A DNA stretch of 64,000 nucleotides from Pseudomonas azotoformans (GCF_001579805.1 NZ_CP014546.1:434001-498000); one strand, 5' to 3'; shown: positions 49,965-59,474, counted from the stretch's first letter. Translations and numbers: made by a program. Notes: a model not told the origin generated them from the letters alone.

Positions 49965-50391
49965 GCAGTTGCTTGGCTCGCTGGCAGAATGCATCCACCA
50001 GCGTATTGGCCGCCTGATTGAACAAAGGCCCCAACGTCGCGCGCACGATAGGCCCGGCATAATCAAAGGAAAGATCCAGGCTGATCTTGCAGGCTTTGTC
50101 CGTCAGCGCCTTGAATACCCATACACCATGCAGCTGGGTAAACGGCCCCTCCTGCAAATTCATTTCAATGGATTTCCCAGGCACCAGCACATTGCGCGTC
50201 ACAAAATGCTGGCTCAGGCCGCCCTTGGCTACCCCGACACTGGCGACCATGTGCTCATCACTGCTTTCCAGCACCTCGGCCGTTGAGCACCACGGCAGGA
50301 ATTCCGGGTAACGCGCCACGTCGTTGACCAGGTCATAGAGCGCCTGTGCCGGATAGGGCAGCAGCGCCGAACGTTGAATATGCGTCGTCAT
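49957..50391 (-). CDS. ratA: RatA/COQ10-type START-domain protein
   Basis: A 144-residue SRPBCC/START-fold protein with the family patterns YDLVNDVARYPEFLPWC and LSFDYAGPIVRATLGPLFN. Escherichia coli RatA has been described as a toxin blocking 70S assembly. The fold is also that of COQ10 ubiquinone-binding proteins, so that role is equally possible. It overlaps rnfH by 8 bases and is divergent from smpB. The ATG at 50391 gives the standard N-terminus. Confidence 0.9.
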   Translation of the reverse strand: MTTHIQRSALLPYPAQALYDLVNDVARYPEFLPWCSTAEVLESSDEHMVASVGVAKGGLSQHFVTRNVLVPGKSIEMNLQEGPFTQLHGVWVFKALTDKACKISLDLSFDYAGPIVRATLGPLFNQAANTLVDAFCQRAKQLHG

Positions 50392-50543
50392 GTGTGCGTT
50401 ATTTCCACTGCTGAGGCAAAACATCGCGGAAGAAGAGCCCGATCCGCGAAAGAAAAAAACCAGAGAACTGCCCGCATTGTCCGGGATTCGTCCAACACGC
50501 TCAAGCACGCAGGTTGACCGTAGCCGACAGCCTCGCAACTCCC

Positions 50544-50549
50544 TATAAT
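50544..50549 (+). promoter_or_regulatory. -10 box of smpB
   Basis: A perfect TATAAT ends 9 bases before the smpB ATG, which would put the transcript start within about 3 bases of the start codon. No good -35 box is found at normal spacing (a TTGACC lies too far upstream). Confidence 0.5.
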
Positions 50550-50558
50550 GCCGCCCCT

Positions 50559-51041
50559 ATGGCTAAACAAAAGAAACACCCTACAGGGACCATCGCGCAA
50601 AATAAAAAGGCGCGACACGATTACTTCATCGAACATCGGTTCGAGGCTGGTCTGGTCCTGGCCGGCTGGGAAGTAAAGAGTCTGCGTGCGAGCAAGCTGC
50701 AACTGGTCGACAGTTATGTGCTGCTCAAGGATGGCGAGGCATGGCTGCTCGGCAGTCATATTACCCCGCTGACCACTGCGAGCACCCACGTGATTGCCGA
50801 TCCGGTGCGCACGCGCAAGCTGCTGCTCAATGCCCGCGAACTGGAAAAGCTCGCTGCCGCCGTACAGCAGAAGGGCTATGCCTGCGTCTGCCTGTCCTGG
50901 TACTGGAGCAAGCACCTGGTCAAGTGCGAGATCGCCTTGGGCAAGGGCAAGAAGGAATACGACAAACGCGATACCGAGCGTGAGCGCGACTCCAATCGAG
51001 AACTGCATCGCGCCGTGCGCAATAAGGGCAAGGAAGACTGA
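50559..51041 (+). CDS. smpB: SsrA-binding protein SmpB
   Basis: A 160-residue partner of tmRNA in rescuing stalled ribosomes. Features are the beta-barrel segments [29 protein letters not shown] and GSHITPL, and a basic C-terminal tail ([30 protein letters not shown]). The ATG at 50559 has no Shine-Dalgarno sequence and a TATAAT box ends only 9 bases before it. The tmRNA itself is at 57.2 kb in this window. Confidence 0.96.
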   Translation: MAKQKKHPTGTIAQNKKARHDYFIEHRFEAGLVLAGWEVKSLRASKLQLVDSYVLLKDGEAWLLGSHITPLTTASTHVIADPVRTRKLLLNARELEKLAAAVQQKGYACVCLSWYWSKHLVKCEIALGKGKKEYDKRDTERERDSNRELHRAVRNKGKED

Positions 51042-51077
51042 TCCTTGCTGTGATGTAGCCTTGGGAGCCCCCCTTGG

Positions 51078-51845
51078 CTACATCCCCTTGCGCCGCTCCG
51101 CACGCGCCACGCGCTGAACTTCCTGACGCACTTCTTCCAACACTTCCTGCACATACAGCAGATGACGTGTTGAGATTTCCCGTGCCTGCTCGGCCCGCCC
51201 CTCGATAATCGCCAGGTACAGATCCCGGTGCTGGCTGATCAGCATGTCGCGGGTTTCCGTACGCTGCTGGTACATGCCACCGATGTTGGTCACCACGTTG
51301 CGCTTGAGCAGGTCGAACAAACCGCGAATGGTGTGCAGCAACACGGCGTTATGGCTGGCCTCGGCAATCGCCAAGTGAAACCGCGCATCCGCTGCGCCCT
51401 CCTCGGCCCGACTCACCTCATCGGACCGGGTGTAGCAATCCTGTAGTGCTTCGAAGGCCGCCGTAAGTCGCTCGCGATCAACCTCCGTCGCGCGCAACGC
51501 AGCGTAGTAGGCGCAAGAGGCCTCAAGGGTTTGTCGAAACTCCAGCAGATCACGCTGAGCCTCGGGGTTGTTCTCCAACAGGTGCAACAGCGGATCACTG
51601 AACGTGGAACCCAAGGATTCAGCCACGTAGTTACCACCGCCCTGGCGGCTGACGAGCAAACCTTTGGCTGACAGCTTCTGGATCGCCTCCCGCAAAGAAG
51701 GGCGCGACACCCCGAATTGCTCAGCCAACGCGCGTTCGGCCGGCAAGCGCTCGCCCGACTTCAGCGTGCCCTCAAGGATCATGCCCTCAAGCTGCTCGAC
51801 GATGTCATCGGACAAACGGCGCTGACGCACCTGATCAAACCCCAT
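51078..51845 (-). CDS. lldR: GntR/FadR-family lactate regulator LldR
   Basis: A 255-residue regulator with an N-terminal winged helix (EGTLKSGERLPAERALAEQFGVSRPSLREAIQKL) and a C-terminal FCD ligand domain. FCD metal ligands lie in the helical segments with RFHLAIAEASHN and ISQHRDLYLAI. LldR-type proteins repress lactate genes until lactate binds. It is divergent from lldP, with a perfect palindrome in between. The ATG at 51845 is chosen over the GTG one codon upstream. Confidence 0.92.
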   Translation of the reverse strand: MGFDQVRQRRLSDDIVEQLEGMILEGTLKSGERLPAERALAEQFGVSRPSLREAIQKLSAKGLLVSRQGGGNYVAESLGSTFSDPLLHLLENNPEAQRDLLEFRQTLEASCAYYAALRATEVDRERLTAAFEALQDCYTRSDEVSRAEEGAADARFHLAIAEASHNAVLLHTIRGLFDLLKRNVVTNIGGMYQQRTETRDMLISQHRDLYLAIIEGRAEQAREISTRHLLYVQEVLEEVRQEVQRVARAERRKGM

Positions 51846-52036
51846 CACTTATTCTCCACCATCCGACCACGCGCCGGGCCTCTATTCTCGCCTATCGCAG
51901 CGCTTGCAGCACCTATCAGAACGCCCTCGTTTCGCCCGATCAGCACACCCTGCCCACCCACTTACGACCAAAGTTTCGCGGGCGGCAAATTGACACACCC
52001 CTGCCAAGGCTTTTACTCTAGCCCACAGCGATTGTA

Positions 52037-52053
52037 AATTGGTATTACCAATT
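52037..52053. promoter_or_regulatory. LldR operator
   Basis: AATTGGTATTACCAATT is a perfect 17-bp palindrome with the TTGGT/ACCAA arms of LldR/PdhR-type FadR-family operators. It lies about 43 bases before lldP and 190 before lldR, so it can regulate lldP and perhaps lldR. Confidence 0.87.
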
Positions 52054-52095
52054 ATCCAAGCTGACCAAACAACAACAATCAGGGGCTACCCCACT

Positions 52096-53790
52096 ATGCA
52101 AACCTGGCAACAGCTCTACAGCCCACTCGGCAGCCTCGGCCTGTCCGCATTGGCGGCCGTTATTCCGATCGTATTCTTCTTCCTTGCCCTGGCCGTGTTT
52201 CGCCTCAAAGGCCATGTGGCTGGCAGCATCACCTTGGCGCTGTCGATATTGGTGGCGATCTTCGCCTTCCAGATGCCCGTGGACATGGCACTGGCCGCCG
52301 CCGGTTACGGTTTTGCCTACGGCCTGTGGCCTATCGCGTGGATCATCGTCGCGGCGGTGTTCCTCTACAAACTCACGGTCAAAAGCGGCCAGTTCGAGAT
52401 CATCCGCAGCTCGGTCCTGTCGATCACTGACGACCAACGTCTGCAAGTGCTGCTGATCGGCTTCTGCTTCGGCGCCTTCCTCGAGGGTGCGGCCGGTTTC
52501 GGTGCGCCCGTAGCGATCACCGCGGCACTGCTGGTCGGCCTGGGCTTCAACCCGCTGTACGCCGCCGGCCTGTGCTTGATTGCCAACACCGCTCCAGTAG
52601 CCTTTGGTGCGCTGGGCATCCCGATTATCGTTGCGGGCCAGGTGACCGGTATCGACGCGTTCAAGATCGGCGCCATGACCGGTCGCCAACTGCCGCTGCT
52701 GTCGCTGTTCGTGCCGTTCTGGCTGGTGTTCATGATGGACGGCGTGCGCGGCGTGCGTGAAACCTGGCCGGCTGCGCTGGTCGCAGGCTTGAGCTTTGCC
52801 ATCACCCAGTACTTCACTTCCAACTTCATCGGCCCGGAACTGCCGGACATCACCTCGGCCCTGGCCAGCCTGATTGCCCTGACGCTGTTCCTGAAAATCT
52901 GGCAGCCCAAACGCACTGCAGGCGCACAAATCGCTGGCGCTACTTCCAGCGCCGCAGTCACTGCCAGCGCCGGCGGTTTCGGCCTGCCACGCAACACCAT
53001 CGTCTCGCCCTACAGCCTCGGGCAGATTTTCAAGGCTTGGTCACCGTTCCTGATTCTCACCGTACTGGTCACTATCTGGACCCTCAAGCCGTTCAAGGCG
53101 ATGTTCGCCGCCGGCGGCTCGATGTACAGCTGGGTGTTCAACTTCGCAATCCCGCACCTGGATCAACTGGTGATCAAGGTCGCGCCAATCGTGACCAACC
53201 CCACCGCGATCCCGGCCGTGTTCAAACTCGACCCGATTTCGGCGACCGGCACTGCGATTTTCTTCTCTGCGCTGGTCTCGATGCTGGTACTGAAAATCGA
53301 CATCAAGACTGGTCTTACCACTTTAAAAGAGACCTTCTACGAACTGCGCTGGCCGATCCTGTCGATCGGGATGGTGCTTGCCTTCGCCTTCGTCACCAAC
53401 TACTCCGGCATGTCTTCGACCATGGCATTGGTATTGGCTGGCACTGGCGCAGCCTTCCCGTTCTTCTCGCCGTTCCTGGGATGGCTGGGGGTTTTCCTGA
53501 CGGGCTCCGACACTTCGTCCAACGCCCTGTTCAGCTCGTTGCAGGCCACCACCGCGCACCAGATCGGCGTCAATGACACTCTGCTGGTCGCTGCCAACAC
53601 CAGCGGCGGCGTCACCGGCAAGATGATCTCGCCTCAATCCATCGCCGTGGCGTGCGCCGCTACCGGCCTGGTGGGCAAGGAGTCCGACCTGTTCCGCTTT
53701 ACCCTCAAGCACAGCTTGTTCTTTGCCACTATCGTCGGGTTGATCACCTTGGCCCAGGCCTACTGGTTCACCGGTATGCTGGTGCACTAA
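52096..53790 (+). CDS. lldP: L-lactate permease
   Basis: A 564-residue inner-membrane lactate/proton symporter of the LctP family with at least twelve hydrophobic segments. Conserved blocks include [40 protein letters not shown] and [21 protein letters not shown]. The ATG at 52096 follows AGGGG. The next gene is a D-lactate dehydrogenase-type gene only 58 bases away; the usual intervening lldD is missing. Confidence 0.95.
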   Translation: MQTWQQLYSPLGSLGLSALAAVIPIVFFFLALAVFRLKGHVAGSITLALSILVAIFAFQMPVDMALAAAGYGFAYGLWPIAWIIVAAVFLYKLTVKSGQFEIIRSSVLSITDDQRLQVLLIGFCFGAFLEGAAGFGAPVAITAALLVGLGFNPLYAAGLCLIANTAPVAFGALGIPIIVAGQVTGIDAFKIGAMTGRQLPLLSLFVPFWLVFMMDGVRGVRETWPAALVAGLSFAITQYFTSNFIGPELPDITSALASLIALTLFLKIWQPKRTAGAQIAGATSSAAVTASAGGFGLPRNTIVSPYSLGQIFKAWSPFLILTVLVTIWTLKPFKAMFAAGGSMYSWVFNFAIPHLDQLVIKVAPIVTNPTAIPAVFKLDPISATGTAIFFSALVSMLVLKIDIKTGLTTLKETFYELRWPILSIGMVLAFAFVTNYSGMSSTMALVLAGTGAAFPFFSPFLGWLGVFLTGSDTSSNALFSSLQATTAHQIGVNDTLLVAANTSGGVTGKMISPQSIAVACAATGLVGKESDLFRFTLKHSLFFATIVGLITLAQAYWFTGMLVH

Positions 53791-53848
53791 CGACCTGCAC
53801 GTAATGCCGCCGGATACGATTCCGGCGTCAGCTATTTCTGGAGGACCG

Positions 53849-56659
53849 ATGAGCCTGCCTGCTGCTTTCCTGAGCGACGTCGCACAACTGATCCCGAAAG
53901 ATCGACGTTTCGACGACCCCCTTTCCACCCTCGCTTTCGGCACCGACGCCAGCTTTTACCGACTGATCCCACAACTGGTGATCCGCGTGGAGTCGGAAGA
54001 CGAAGTCGTTGCCTTGCTGCAATTAGCTCAGCGCGACCACGTACCGGTAACCTTCCGCGCCGCTGGCACCAGCCTGTCCGGGCAAGCCATCAGCGACTCG
54101 GTGCTGATCGTGCTGGGCGACAATTGGAATGGCCGCGAGATTCGTGGGCAAGGCACGCAAATCCGTCTGCAACCGGGAGTGATCGGTGCCCAGGCCAATG
54201 CGTGGCTGGCGCCGTTCGGGCGTAAGATCGGGCCGGACCCGGCGTCGATCAACGCCTGCAAGATCGGCGGTATCGTCGCCAACAATGCCAGCGGCATGTG
54301 CTGCGGCACCGCGCAGAACACCTACCACACCCTGGCCGGCATACGCCTGGTACTGGCTGACGGCAGCCGCTTGGATACCGAAGACGCCACCAGCGTTAAG
54401 GCATTTCGTGAACAACACGGCGCGCTGCTTGAGCGCCTGGCGACATTGGGTCGCGAGACGCGGGCCAATGCCGAATTAGCAGCCAGGATTCGCCACAAGT
54501 ACCGTCTGAAAAACACCACCGGGCTGTCGCTCAATGCCCTGGTGGATTTCGATGAGCCGTTGGATATCCTCAGCCATCTGCTGGTGGGCTCCGAGGGCAC
54601 CCTTGGGTTTATCAGCGCGGTCACCTACGACACCGTCATAGACCACCCGAGTAAAGCCTCGGCGTTGATTGTGTTTCCAGATGTCGAGACCTGCTGCAAC
54701 GCGGTCACCGTGCTCAAAACCCAGCCAGTCTCGGCCGTCGAGCTGCTGGACCGACGCAGCATGCGCTCGGTACAAAACAAGCCAGGCATGCCGGCTTTCG
54801 TACAGCAACTATCGGAAAATGCCTGCGCCCTGTTAATCGAGTCCCGCGCAGCATCGTCGACTTTGTTGCATGAGCAACTGGCGCTGATCATGGCCTCCCT
54901 GGCTCCATTCCCGGCAGAACAACAGGTCGACTTCACCGAAGACCCCACCGAGAACGCCCGACTGTGGGCAATCCGCAAAGACACCTTCCCTGCCGTTGGC
55001 GCCGTGCGCAAAACCGGCACCACCGTGATCATCGAAGACGTGACCTTCCCGGTTGAGCAACTGGCAATCGGCGTCAATCGCTTGATCGCACTGTTCGACA
55101 AACATCACTACGACGAAGCAATCCTTTTCGGACACGCGCTGGAAGGTAATCTGCACTTCGTATTCACCCAAGGCTTCAACAGCGCGGAAGAAGTCACACG
55201 CTACCAAGCGTTCATGGACGACGTGGCGCAACTGGTGGCCGTCGAGTTTGGAGGCTCGCTTAAAGCTGAACACGGCACCGGGCGCAATATGGCGCCGTTC
55301 GTGGAACTGGAATGGGGCAGCGACGCCTATCAATTGATGTGGCAACTCAAGCGCCTGCTCGACCCCAACGGCATCCTCAACCCGGACGTGGTGCTCAGCG
55401 AAGACCCGCAAATCCACCTCAAGCACCTCAAGCCGCTACCCGCCGCTGATGAGCTTGTGGATAAGTGCATTGAATGCGGCTTCTGCGAACCGGTGTGCCC
55501 GTCGAAAGGCCTGACCTTGAGCCCGCGCCAACGCATCGTGATCTGGCGCGACATCCAGGCGAAGAAACGCGCCGGTGTCGACACCACTGAGTTGGAAGCT
55601 GCGTATCACTACCAGGGCATCGACACCTGCGCGGCGACCGGCCTTTGCGCCCAGCGCTGCCCTGTGGGAATCAATACCGGCGATCTGGTGAAAAAACTGC
55701 GCAGCCGTGACGCCGACCGTACGAAAACCGCCGAGTGGCTCGCCACCCACTTCTCCACCGCCCTGCAAGGCGCGCGCTTTACCCTGCATGTGGCCAATGG
55801 CGCTCGGATGCTGCTCGGCGCACCGCGTCTGGCGAAGCTATCGGCCCGCGTGACCCAGCTGTCCAAGGGGCAAATCCCGCAGTGGAGCAACGCCATGCCG
55901 CAGCCGGAAAAAGCCATCCGTTTCAGCCCGGCACTGACGGACGAACGGCCACGGGTGGTCTACCTGGCCGCCTGTGTTTCACGTGCCATGGGCCCGTCAG
56001 CGGGGGATAAAGAACAAATGTCGCTGTACGACAAAACCCGTGGCCTACTGGAAAAAGCCGGTTACCAAGTCGTGTTCCCCGACAATCAGGACAGCCTGTG
56101 CTGCGGCCAGCCTTTCGCCTCCAAAGGCTACGCCGAACAGGCCGAACACAAGCGTCAGGAGCTGATAGGCGCCCTGCTGCACGCCAGCCGTGGCGGGCTC
56201 GACCCGATCTACTGCGACACCAGCCCCTGCACCCTGCGCCTGGTGCAGGACCTGGGCGAAACGCGCCTGGACCTTTACGACCCCGTGCGGTTTATCCGCA
56301 CCCACCTGATGGACCGCCTCGACTTCACGCCCCAGGAAGCACCCATCGCCGTACACGTCACCTGCAGCACCCAACACCTGGGCGAGAGCCAGGCCCTGAT
56401 CGACCTGGCCCGACGTTGCTCCAACATCGTGGTCATCCCGGAAGGCATTCATTGCTGCGGGTTTGCCGGTGACAAGGGCTTCACCACGCCGGAACTCAAC
56501 GCCCACTCACTGCGCACCCTCAAGGACGCGGTGCAATATTGCAGCGAAGGCATCTCCACCAGCCGCACTTGCGAGATCGGCCTGAGCCAGCACGGCGGTA
56601 TTGATTATCACGGGTTGGTCTACCTGGTTGACCGCGTCACCCAAGCCCGCGCTCATTAA
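53849..56659 (+). CDS. dld: FAD- and Fe-S-containing D-lactate dehydrogenase-type enzyme
   Basis: A 936-residue protein. The N-terminal FAD_binding_4 domain contains FRAAGTSLSGQAISDSVL and the FAD-oxidase C domain contains LKAEHGTGRNMAPF. A ferredoxin-like segment has two cysteine clusters (CIECGFCEPVCPSKGL; CAATGLCAQRCPVGI). Two CCG repeats follow (CCGQPFAS, CCGFAGDKGF). In the lld locus this type oxidises D-lactate at the membrane side. The ATG at 53849 has GGAGG 5 bases upstream. Confidence 0.9.
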   Translation: MSLPAAFLSDVAQLIPKDRRFDDPLSTLAFGTDASFYRLIPQLVIRVESEDEVVALLQLAQRDHVPVTFRAAGTSLSGQAISDSVLIVLGDNWNGREIRGQGTQIRLQPGVIGAQANAWLAPFGRKIGPDPASINACKIGGIVANNASGMCCGTAQNTYHTLAGIRLVLADGSRLDTEDATSVKAFREQHGALLERLATLGRETRANAELAARIRHKYRLKNTTGLSLNALVDFDEPLDILSHLLVGSEGTLGFISAVTYDTVIDHPSKASALIVFPDVETCCNAVTVLKTQPVSAVELLDRRSMRSVQNKPGMPAFVQQLSENACALLIESRAASSTLLHEQLALIMASLAPFPAEQQVDFTEDPTENARLWAIRKDTFPAVGAVRKTGTTVIIEDVTFPVEQLAIGVNRLIALFDKHHYDEAILFGHALEGNLHFVFTQGFNSAEEVTRYQAFMDDVAQLVAVEFGGSLKAEHGTGRNMAPFVELEWGSDAYQLMWQLKRLLDPNGILNPDVVLSEDPQIHLKHLKPLPAADELVDKCIECGFCEPVCPSKGLTLSPRQRIVIWRDIQAKKRAGVDTTELEAAYHYQGIDTCAATGLCAQRCPVGINTGDLVKKLRSRDADRTKTAEWLATHFSTALQGARFTLHVANGARMLLGAPRLAKLSARVTQLSKGQIPQWSNAMPQPEKAIRFSPALTDERPRVVYLAACVSRAMGPSAGDKEQMSLYDKTRGLLEKAGYQVVFPDNQDSLCCGQPFASKGYAEQAEHKRQELIGALLHASRGGLDPIYCDTSPCTLRLVQDLGETRLDLYDPVRFIRTHLMDRLDFTPQEAPIAVHVTCSTQHLGESQALIDLARRCSNIVVIPEGIHCCGFAGDKGFTTPELNAHSLRTLKDAVQYCSEGISTSRTCEIGLSQHGGIDYHGLVYLVDRVTQARAH

Positions 56660-56795
56660 TCCTGCAAAAAAACAGAACCCCTGCGCGCCGGCGTAGTCAT
56701 CTGCATAGGCCTCGACAAACGAGGCTCATCAGTGATGTCGCTGGCAGCCGTTGAACGCCAGCAGCGTCGAGCCCTTTTGCGCAAGGAGATACCCT

Positions 56796-57074
56796 ATGAA
56801 GCGTTCCGCTCTTGCTGGCTTGTTCATTACCGCTGCGATGCTGGCCTCCCCTGCTTTTGCGGCGGGCGATAAAGACCTGTGCCAGATCAATCTGGACAAA
56901 ATCAACAACGGTAAAGCGCTGCTCGCCACTGACACCAGCGGCAAAAGCGGCGAGATAGACACTGCCGTGTCCTCGGCCAAGGCTGCCCACGCCGCTGGGG
57001 ATGACAAGAAGTGCATCGAGATCACCTCAAAGGCACTGCAAGACCTGCAAAACAGCGAAAAAGGCGGCCAGTAG
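56796..57074 (+). CDS. Small secreted or periplasmic protein, unknown
   Basis: A 92-residue protein with a clean signal peptide (MKRSALAGLFITAAMLASPAFA, cleavage near residue 22). The mature part is about 70 residues with two cysteines that could form a disulfide (DLCQINLDKI and KKCIEITSKAL) and is probably helical. AAGGAG lies 6 bases before the ATG. No known domain is recognised. It is followed by a long perfect hairpin and then tmRNA. Confidence 0.8.
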   Translation: MKRSALAGLFITAAMLASPAFAAGDKDLCQINLDKINNGKALLATDTSGKSGEIDTAVSSAKAAHAAGDDKKCIEITSKALQDLQNSEKGGQ

Positions 57075-57082
57075 CCCGATCA

Positions 57083-57120
57083 GTCACGGAAGGCCAACCT
57101 TCGGGTTGGCCTTCCGTGAC
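57083..57120 (+). terminator. 17-bp perfect hairpin with UUCG loop
   Basis: GTCACGGAAGGCCAACC (57083-57099) pairs without mismatch with 57104-57120 around a TTCG loop. There is no T tract on either side, so it may be an RNA-stability element as much as a terminator. Confidence 0.6.
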
Positions 57121-57178
57121 GGTTTGGCGTACACTGCAAAGGCTTGTCACTCACTATGAAACAACGAGTTACAAGCAC

Positions 57179-57575
57179 GGGGCCGTTTAGGATTCGACGC
57201 CGGTTGCGAAACTTTAGGTGCATGCCGAGTTGGTAACAGAACTCGTAAATCCACTGTTGCAACTTCTTATAGTTGCCAATGACGAAAACTACGGCCAGGA
57301 ATTCGCTCTCGCTGCGTAAGCAGCCTTAGCCCTGAGCTTCTGGTACCTTCGGGTCCAGCAATCACCAGGGGATGTCTGTAAACCCAAAGTGATTGTCATA
57401 TAGAACAGAATCGCCGTGCAGTACGTTGTGGACGAAGCGGCTAAAACTTACACAACTCGCCCAAAGCACCCTGCCCTTCGGGTCGCTGAGGGTTAACTTA
57501 ATAGAAACGGCTACGCATGTAGTACCGACAGCGGAGTACTGGCGGACGGGGGTTCAAATCCCCCCGGCTCCACCA
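57179..57575 (+). ncRNA. ssrA: Transfer-messenger RNA (tmRNA)
   Basis: A 397-nt tmRNA. The tRNA-like ends pair (GGGGCCG at 57179 with CGGCTCC-ACCA at 57565-57575), and GGTTCAAATCC is the T loop. The resume reading frame at 57275-57319 encodes the tag ANDENYGQEFALAA and a TAA stop. With SmpB (50.6 kb) it releases stalled ribosomes and marks the products for proteolysis. Its 3' end is intact and followed closely by an integrase gene. Confidence 0.97.
57551..57575 (+). other. Probable attachment site (attL) at the tmRNA 3' end
   Basis: P4-type integrases very often use the last 20-odd bases of tRNA or tmRNA genes as attB. The ssrA 3' end here is followed at 186 bases by such an integrase reading away from it. 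No second copy of this segment occurs up to 64000, so the distal site would lie beyond the window. Inferred from gene type and position. Confidence 0.6.
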
Positions 57576-57586
57576 CTTCATCATCT

Positions 57587-57612
57587 AAAGACGTCCACGG
57601 ACGTCTTTTTTT
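57587..57612 (+). terminator. Terminator of tmRNA
   Basis: AGACGTCC (57589-57596) pairs with GGACGTCT (57599-57606) and runs into seven Ts, 14 bases past the tmRNA 3' end. Confidence 0.9.
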
Positions 57613-57761
57613 GTGCCTGGAATCCAGTAAATACAGGGGCTTCAGCGTTTCTTGGGGCTTTGGAGGATTTCTGAGTTCCAGGCGCTTTGGTATCCCAGGT
57701 GGTATCCCGGACTAACAAATGCTATTTTCAGGATACCAAAACGGTGCTGGAGGTAGCCCCC

Positions 57762-59018
57762 ATGCCTACTAACGCAACCCGCCTCTCCGATCGCCAGCTC
57801 AAGGCAGTCAAGGCAACTGGTAAAGACTTCGTCCTCAGCGACGGCGATGGCTTGCAGCTTCGAGTACGCGCCAGCGGCTCGATGATGTGGAATTTCAATT
57901 ACCGCGAGCCGTTGATCAGAAGCCGTATCAACATGGCGCTTGGTCCATACCCCGACCTCTCGCTAGCCAACGCCCGAAAGAAAGCCGCAGAGGCGCGTGA
58001 GTTGCTCGCTTTGGGCATTGATCCCAAAACCCAGCGTGATGAGGTGAGGCAAGCCAAACTTGCTGAGAGTGAACACACTTTCGAGAAGGTGGCCACGGCC
58101 TGGTTCGAGCTGAAGAAAGACTCCGTAACCAAGGCCTACGCCGAAGACATCTGGCGTTCGCTAACTCTTCATATCTTCCCGAGCATGAAAACGACGCCGC
58201 TTTCGCAAATCACTGCTCCGATGGTTATCAAGATCCTCCGTCCAATTGAGGCCAAAGGCAGTCTCGAAACGGTGAAGCGATTGAGCCAACGGCTCAACGA
58301 GATCATGACCTACGGGGTCAACTCCGGGCTGATATTCGCAAACCCCCTCAATGGAATTCGGGCAGTGTTCAAGAAGCCCAAGAAAGAGAACATGGCCGCG
58401 CTACCACCTGAGGAGCTGCCCGAGCTTATGATGGAAATCGCGAACGCTAGCATCAAGCGCACGACTCGCTGCCTGATCGAATGGCAACTGCACACGATGA
58501 CTCGCCCTGGCGAGGCGGCGACCACCCGATGGGCAGACATCGACTTCGACAAGCGCATTTGGACCATTCCCCCAGAGCGCATGAAAAAGCGTCGACCGCA
58601 CGCAATCCCGCTAACCGACCAGGCACTCTCGTTGCTGGAGACACTCAAGCACCACAGCGGGAACAGGGAATACGTATTTCCTTCAGACAGGAACCCGCGC
58701 ACCCACGCCAATAGCCAGACCGCCAACATGGCGTTGAAACGCATGGGTTTTCAGGACCGTCTCGTCAGCCACGGCTTGCGCTCGATGGCGAGCACCATCC
58801 TGAATGAGCATGGTTGGGACCCGGAGTTGGTTGAGGTCGCATTAGCGCATGTCGATAAGGACGAAGTTCGGAGCGCTTACAACCGAGCGGATTACATCGA
58901 CCGCCGGCGCCCGATGATGGCGTGGTGGAGCAAGTACATCCAGAAAGCGGCGATCGGCAGTCTGTCGGCGTCTGCGATCAACCAAACCAAGGAACGAAAC
59001 GTCTTCCCAATACGCTAA
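57762..59018 (+). CDS. P4-type tyrosine recombinase (integrase)
   Basis: A 418-residue site-specific recombinase. It has the N-terminal DUF4102 arm-binding domain (RLSDRQLKAVKATGKDFVLSDGDGLQLRV) and a core-binding domain near 105-190. The C-terminal catalytic domain carries R (HTMTRPGEAATTRW), H..R (SHGLRSMASTIL), H (LAHVDKDEVR) and the nucleophile Y (SAYNRADYIDRRR). The ATG at 57762 is preceded by GGAGG; the frame is open further upstream. It suggests an integrated element at ssrA and appears intact. Confidence 0.93.
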   Translation: MPTNATRLSDRQLKAVKATGKDFVLSDGDGLQLRVRASGSMMWNFNYREPLIRSRINMALGPYPDLSLANARKKAAEARELLALGIDPKTQRDEVRQAKLAESEHTFEKVATAWFELKKDSVTKAYAEDIWRSLTLHIFPSMKTTPLSQITAPMVIKILRPIEAKGSLETVKRLSQRLNEIMTYGVNSGLIFANPLNGIRAVFKKPKKENMAALPPEELPELMMEIANASIKRTTRCLIEWQLHTMTRPGEAATTRWADIDFDKRIWTIPPERMKKRRPHAIPLTDQALSLLETLKHHSGNREYVFPSDRNPRTHANSQTANMALKRMGFQDRLVSHGLRSMASTILNEHGWDPELVEVALAHVDKDEVRSAYNRADYIDRRRPMMAWWSKYIQKAAIGSLSASAINQTKERNVFPIR

Positions 59019-59150
59019 GCGTGGATAGGTTGGCGACAGCGGGACAACCCGCGTAATCCATGGTGTGCTGTATCGCGACAGAAGTGGCACCTGTCACCAA
59101 ATCTTTCCCATGCGCGCGGCACTCCCGCCAAGCCCTTATCATGGGAAGGC

Positions 59151-59474
59151 TCATCGCTGGTTGAGTAACTGCGAAGCTCCAGTACGAGGCCAAACATCGA
59201 GGACCTTCCGGTATCGTAGGATATCGTTAGCTTGTCGCCACGCGACAGTCCAGCAATGCGTAGTCTGTCGCACCCTTTCAGGGATCCACTCAACCTTGAT
59301 AGAACGAGCAAGTGAAGAGGTTGCCGCTGTATCACCGGTAGTTATTCCCTCTGTAAAGTGAACACAACGAGGACAACTCTCCGGATACAAAAAAAGCGAC
59401 CCAACAGACTGTGAAAACCTAGCAATCTGCGCAGCGCTCAAAGAACATGCTCCGTATTGAAAGATACGGAGCAT
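59151..59474 (-). CDS. Weak hypothetical ORF in the scar
   Basis: A 107-residue frame with a possible metal-binding CPRC segment (YPESCPRCVHF) and a C-terminal WTVAWRQANDILRYRKVLDVWPR that looks protein-like. Against it, no ribosome binding site precedes the ATG, and the start codon lies within the stem of the hairpin at 59447-59474. No family is recognised. Confidence 0.3.
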   Translation of the reverse strand: MLRIFQYGACSLSAAQIARFSQSVGSLFLYPESCPRCVHFTEGITTGDTAATSSLARSIKVEWIPERVRQTTHCWTVAWRQANDILRYRKVLDVWPRTGASQLLNQR

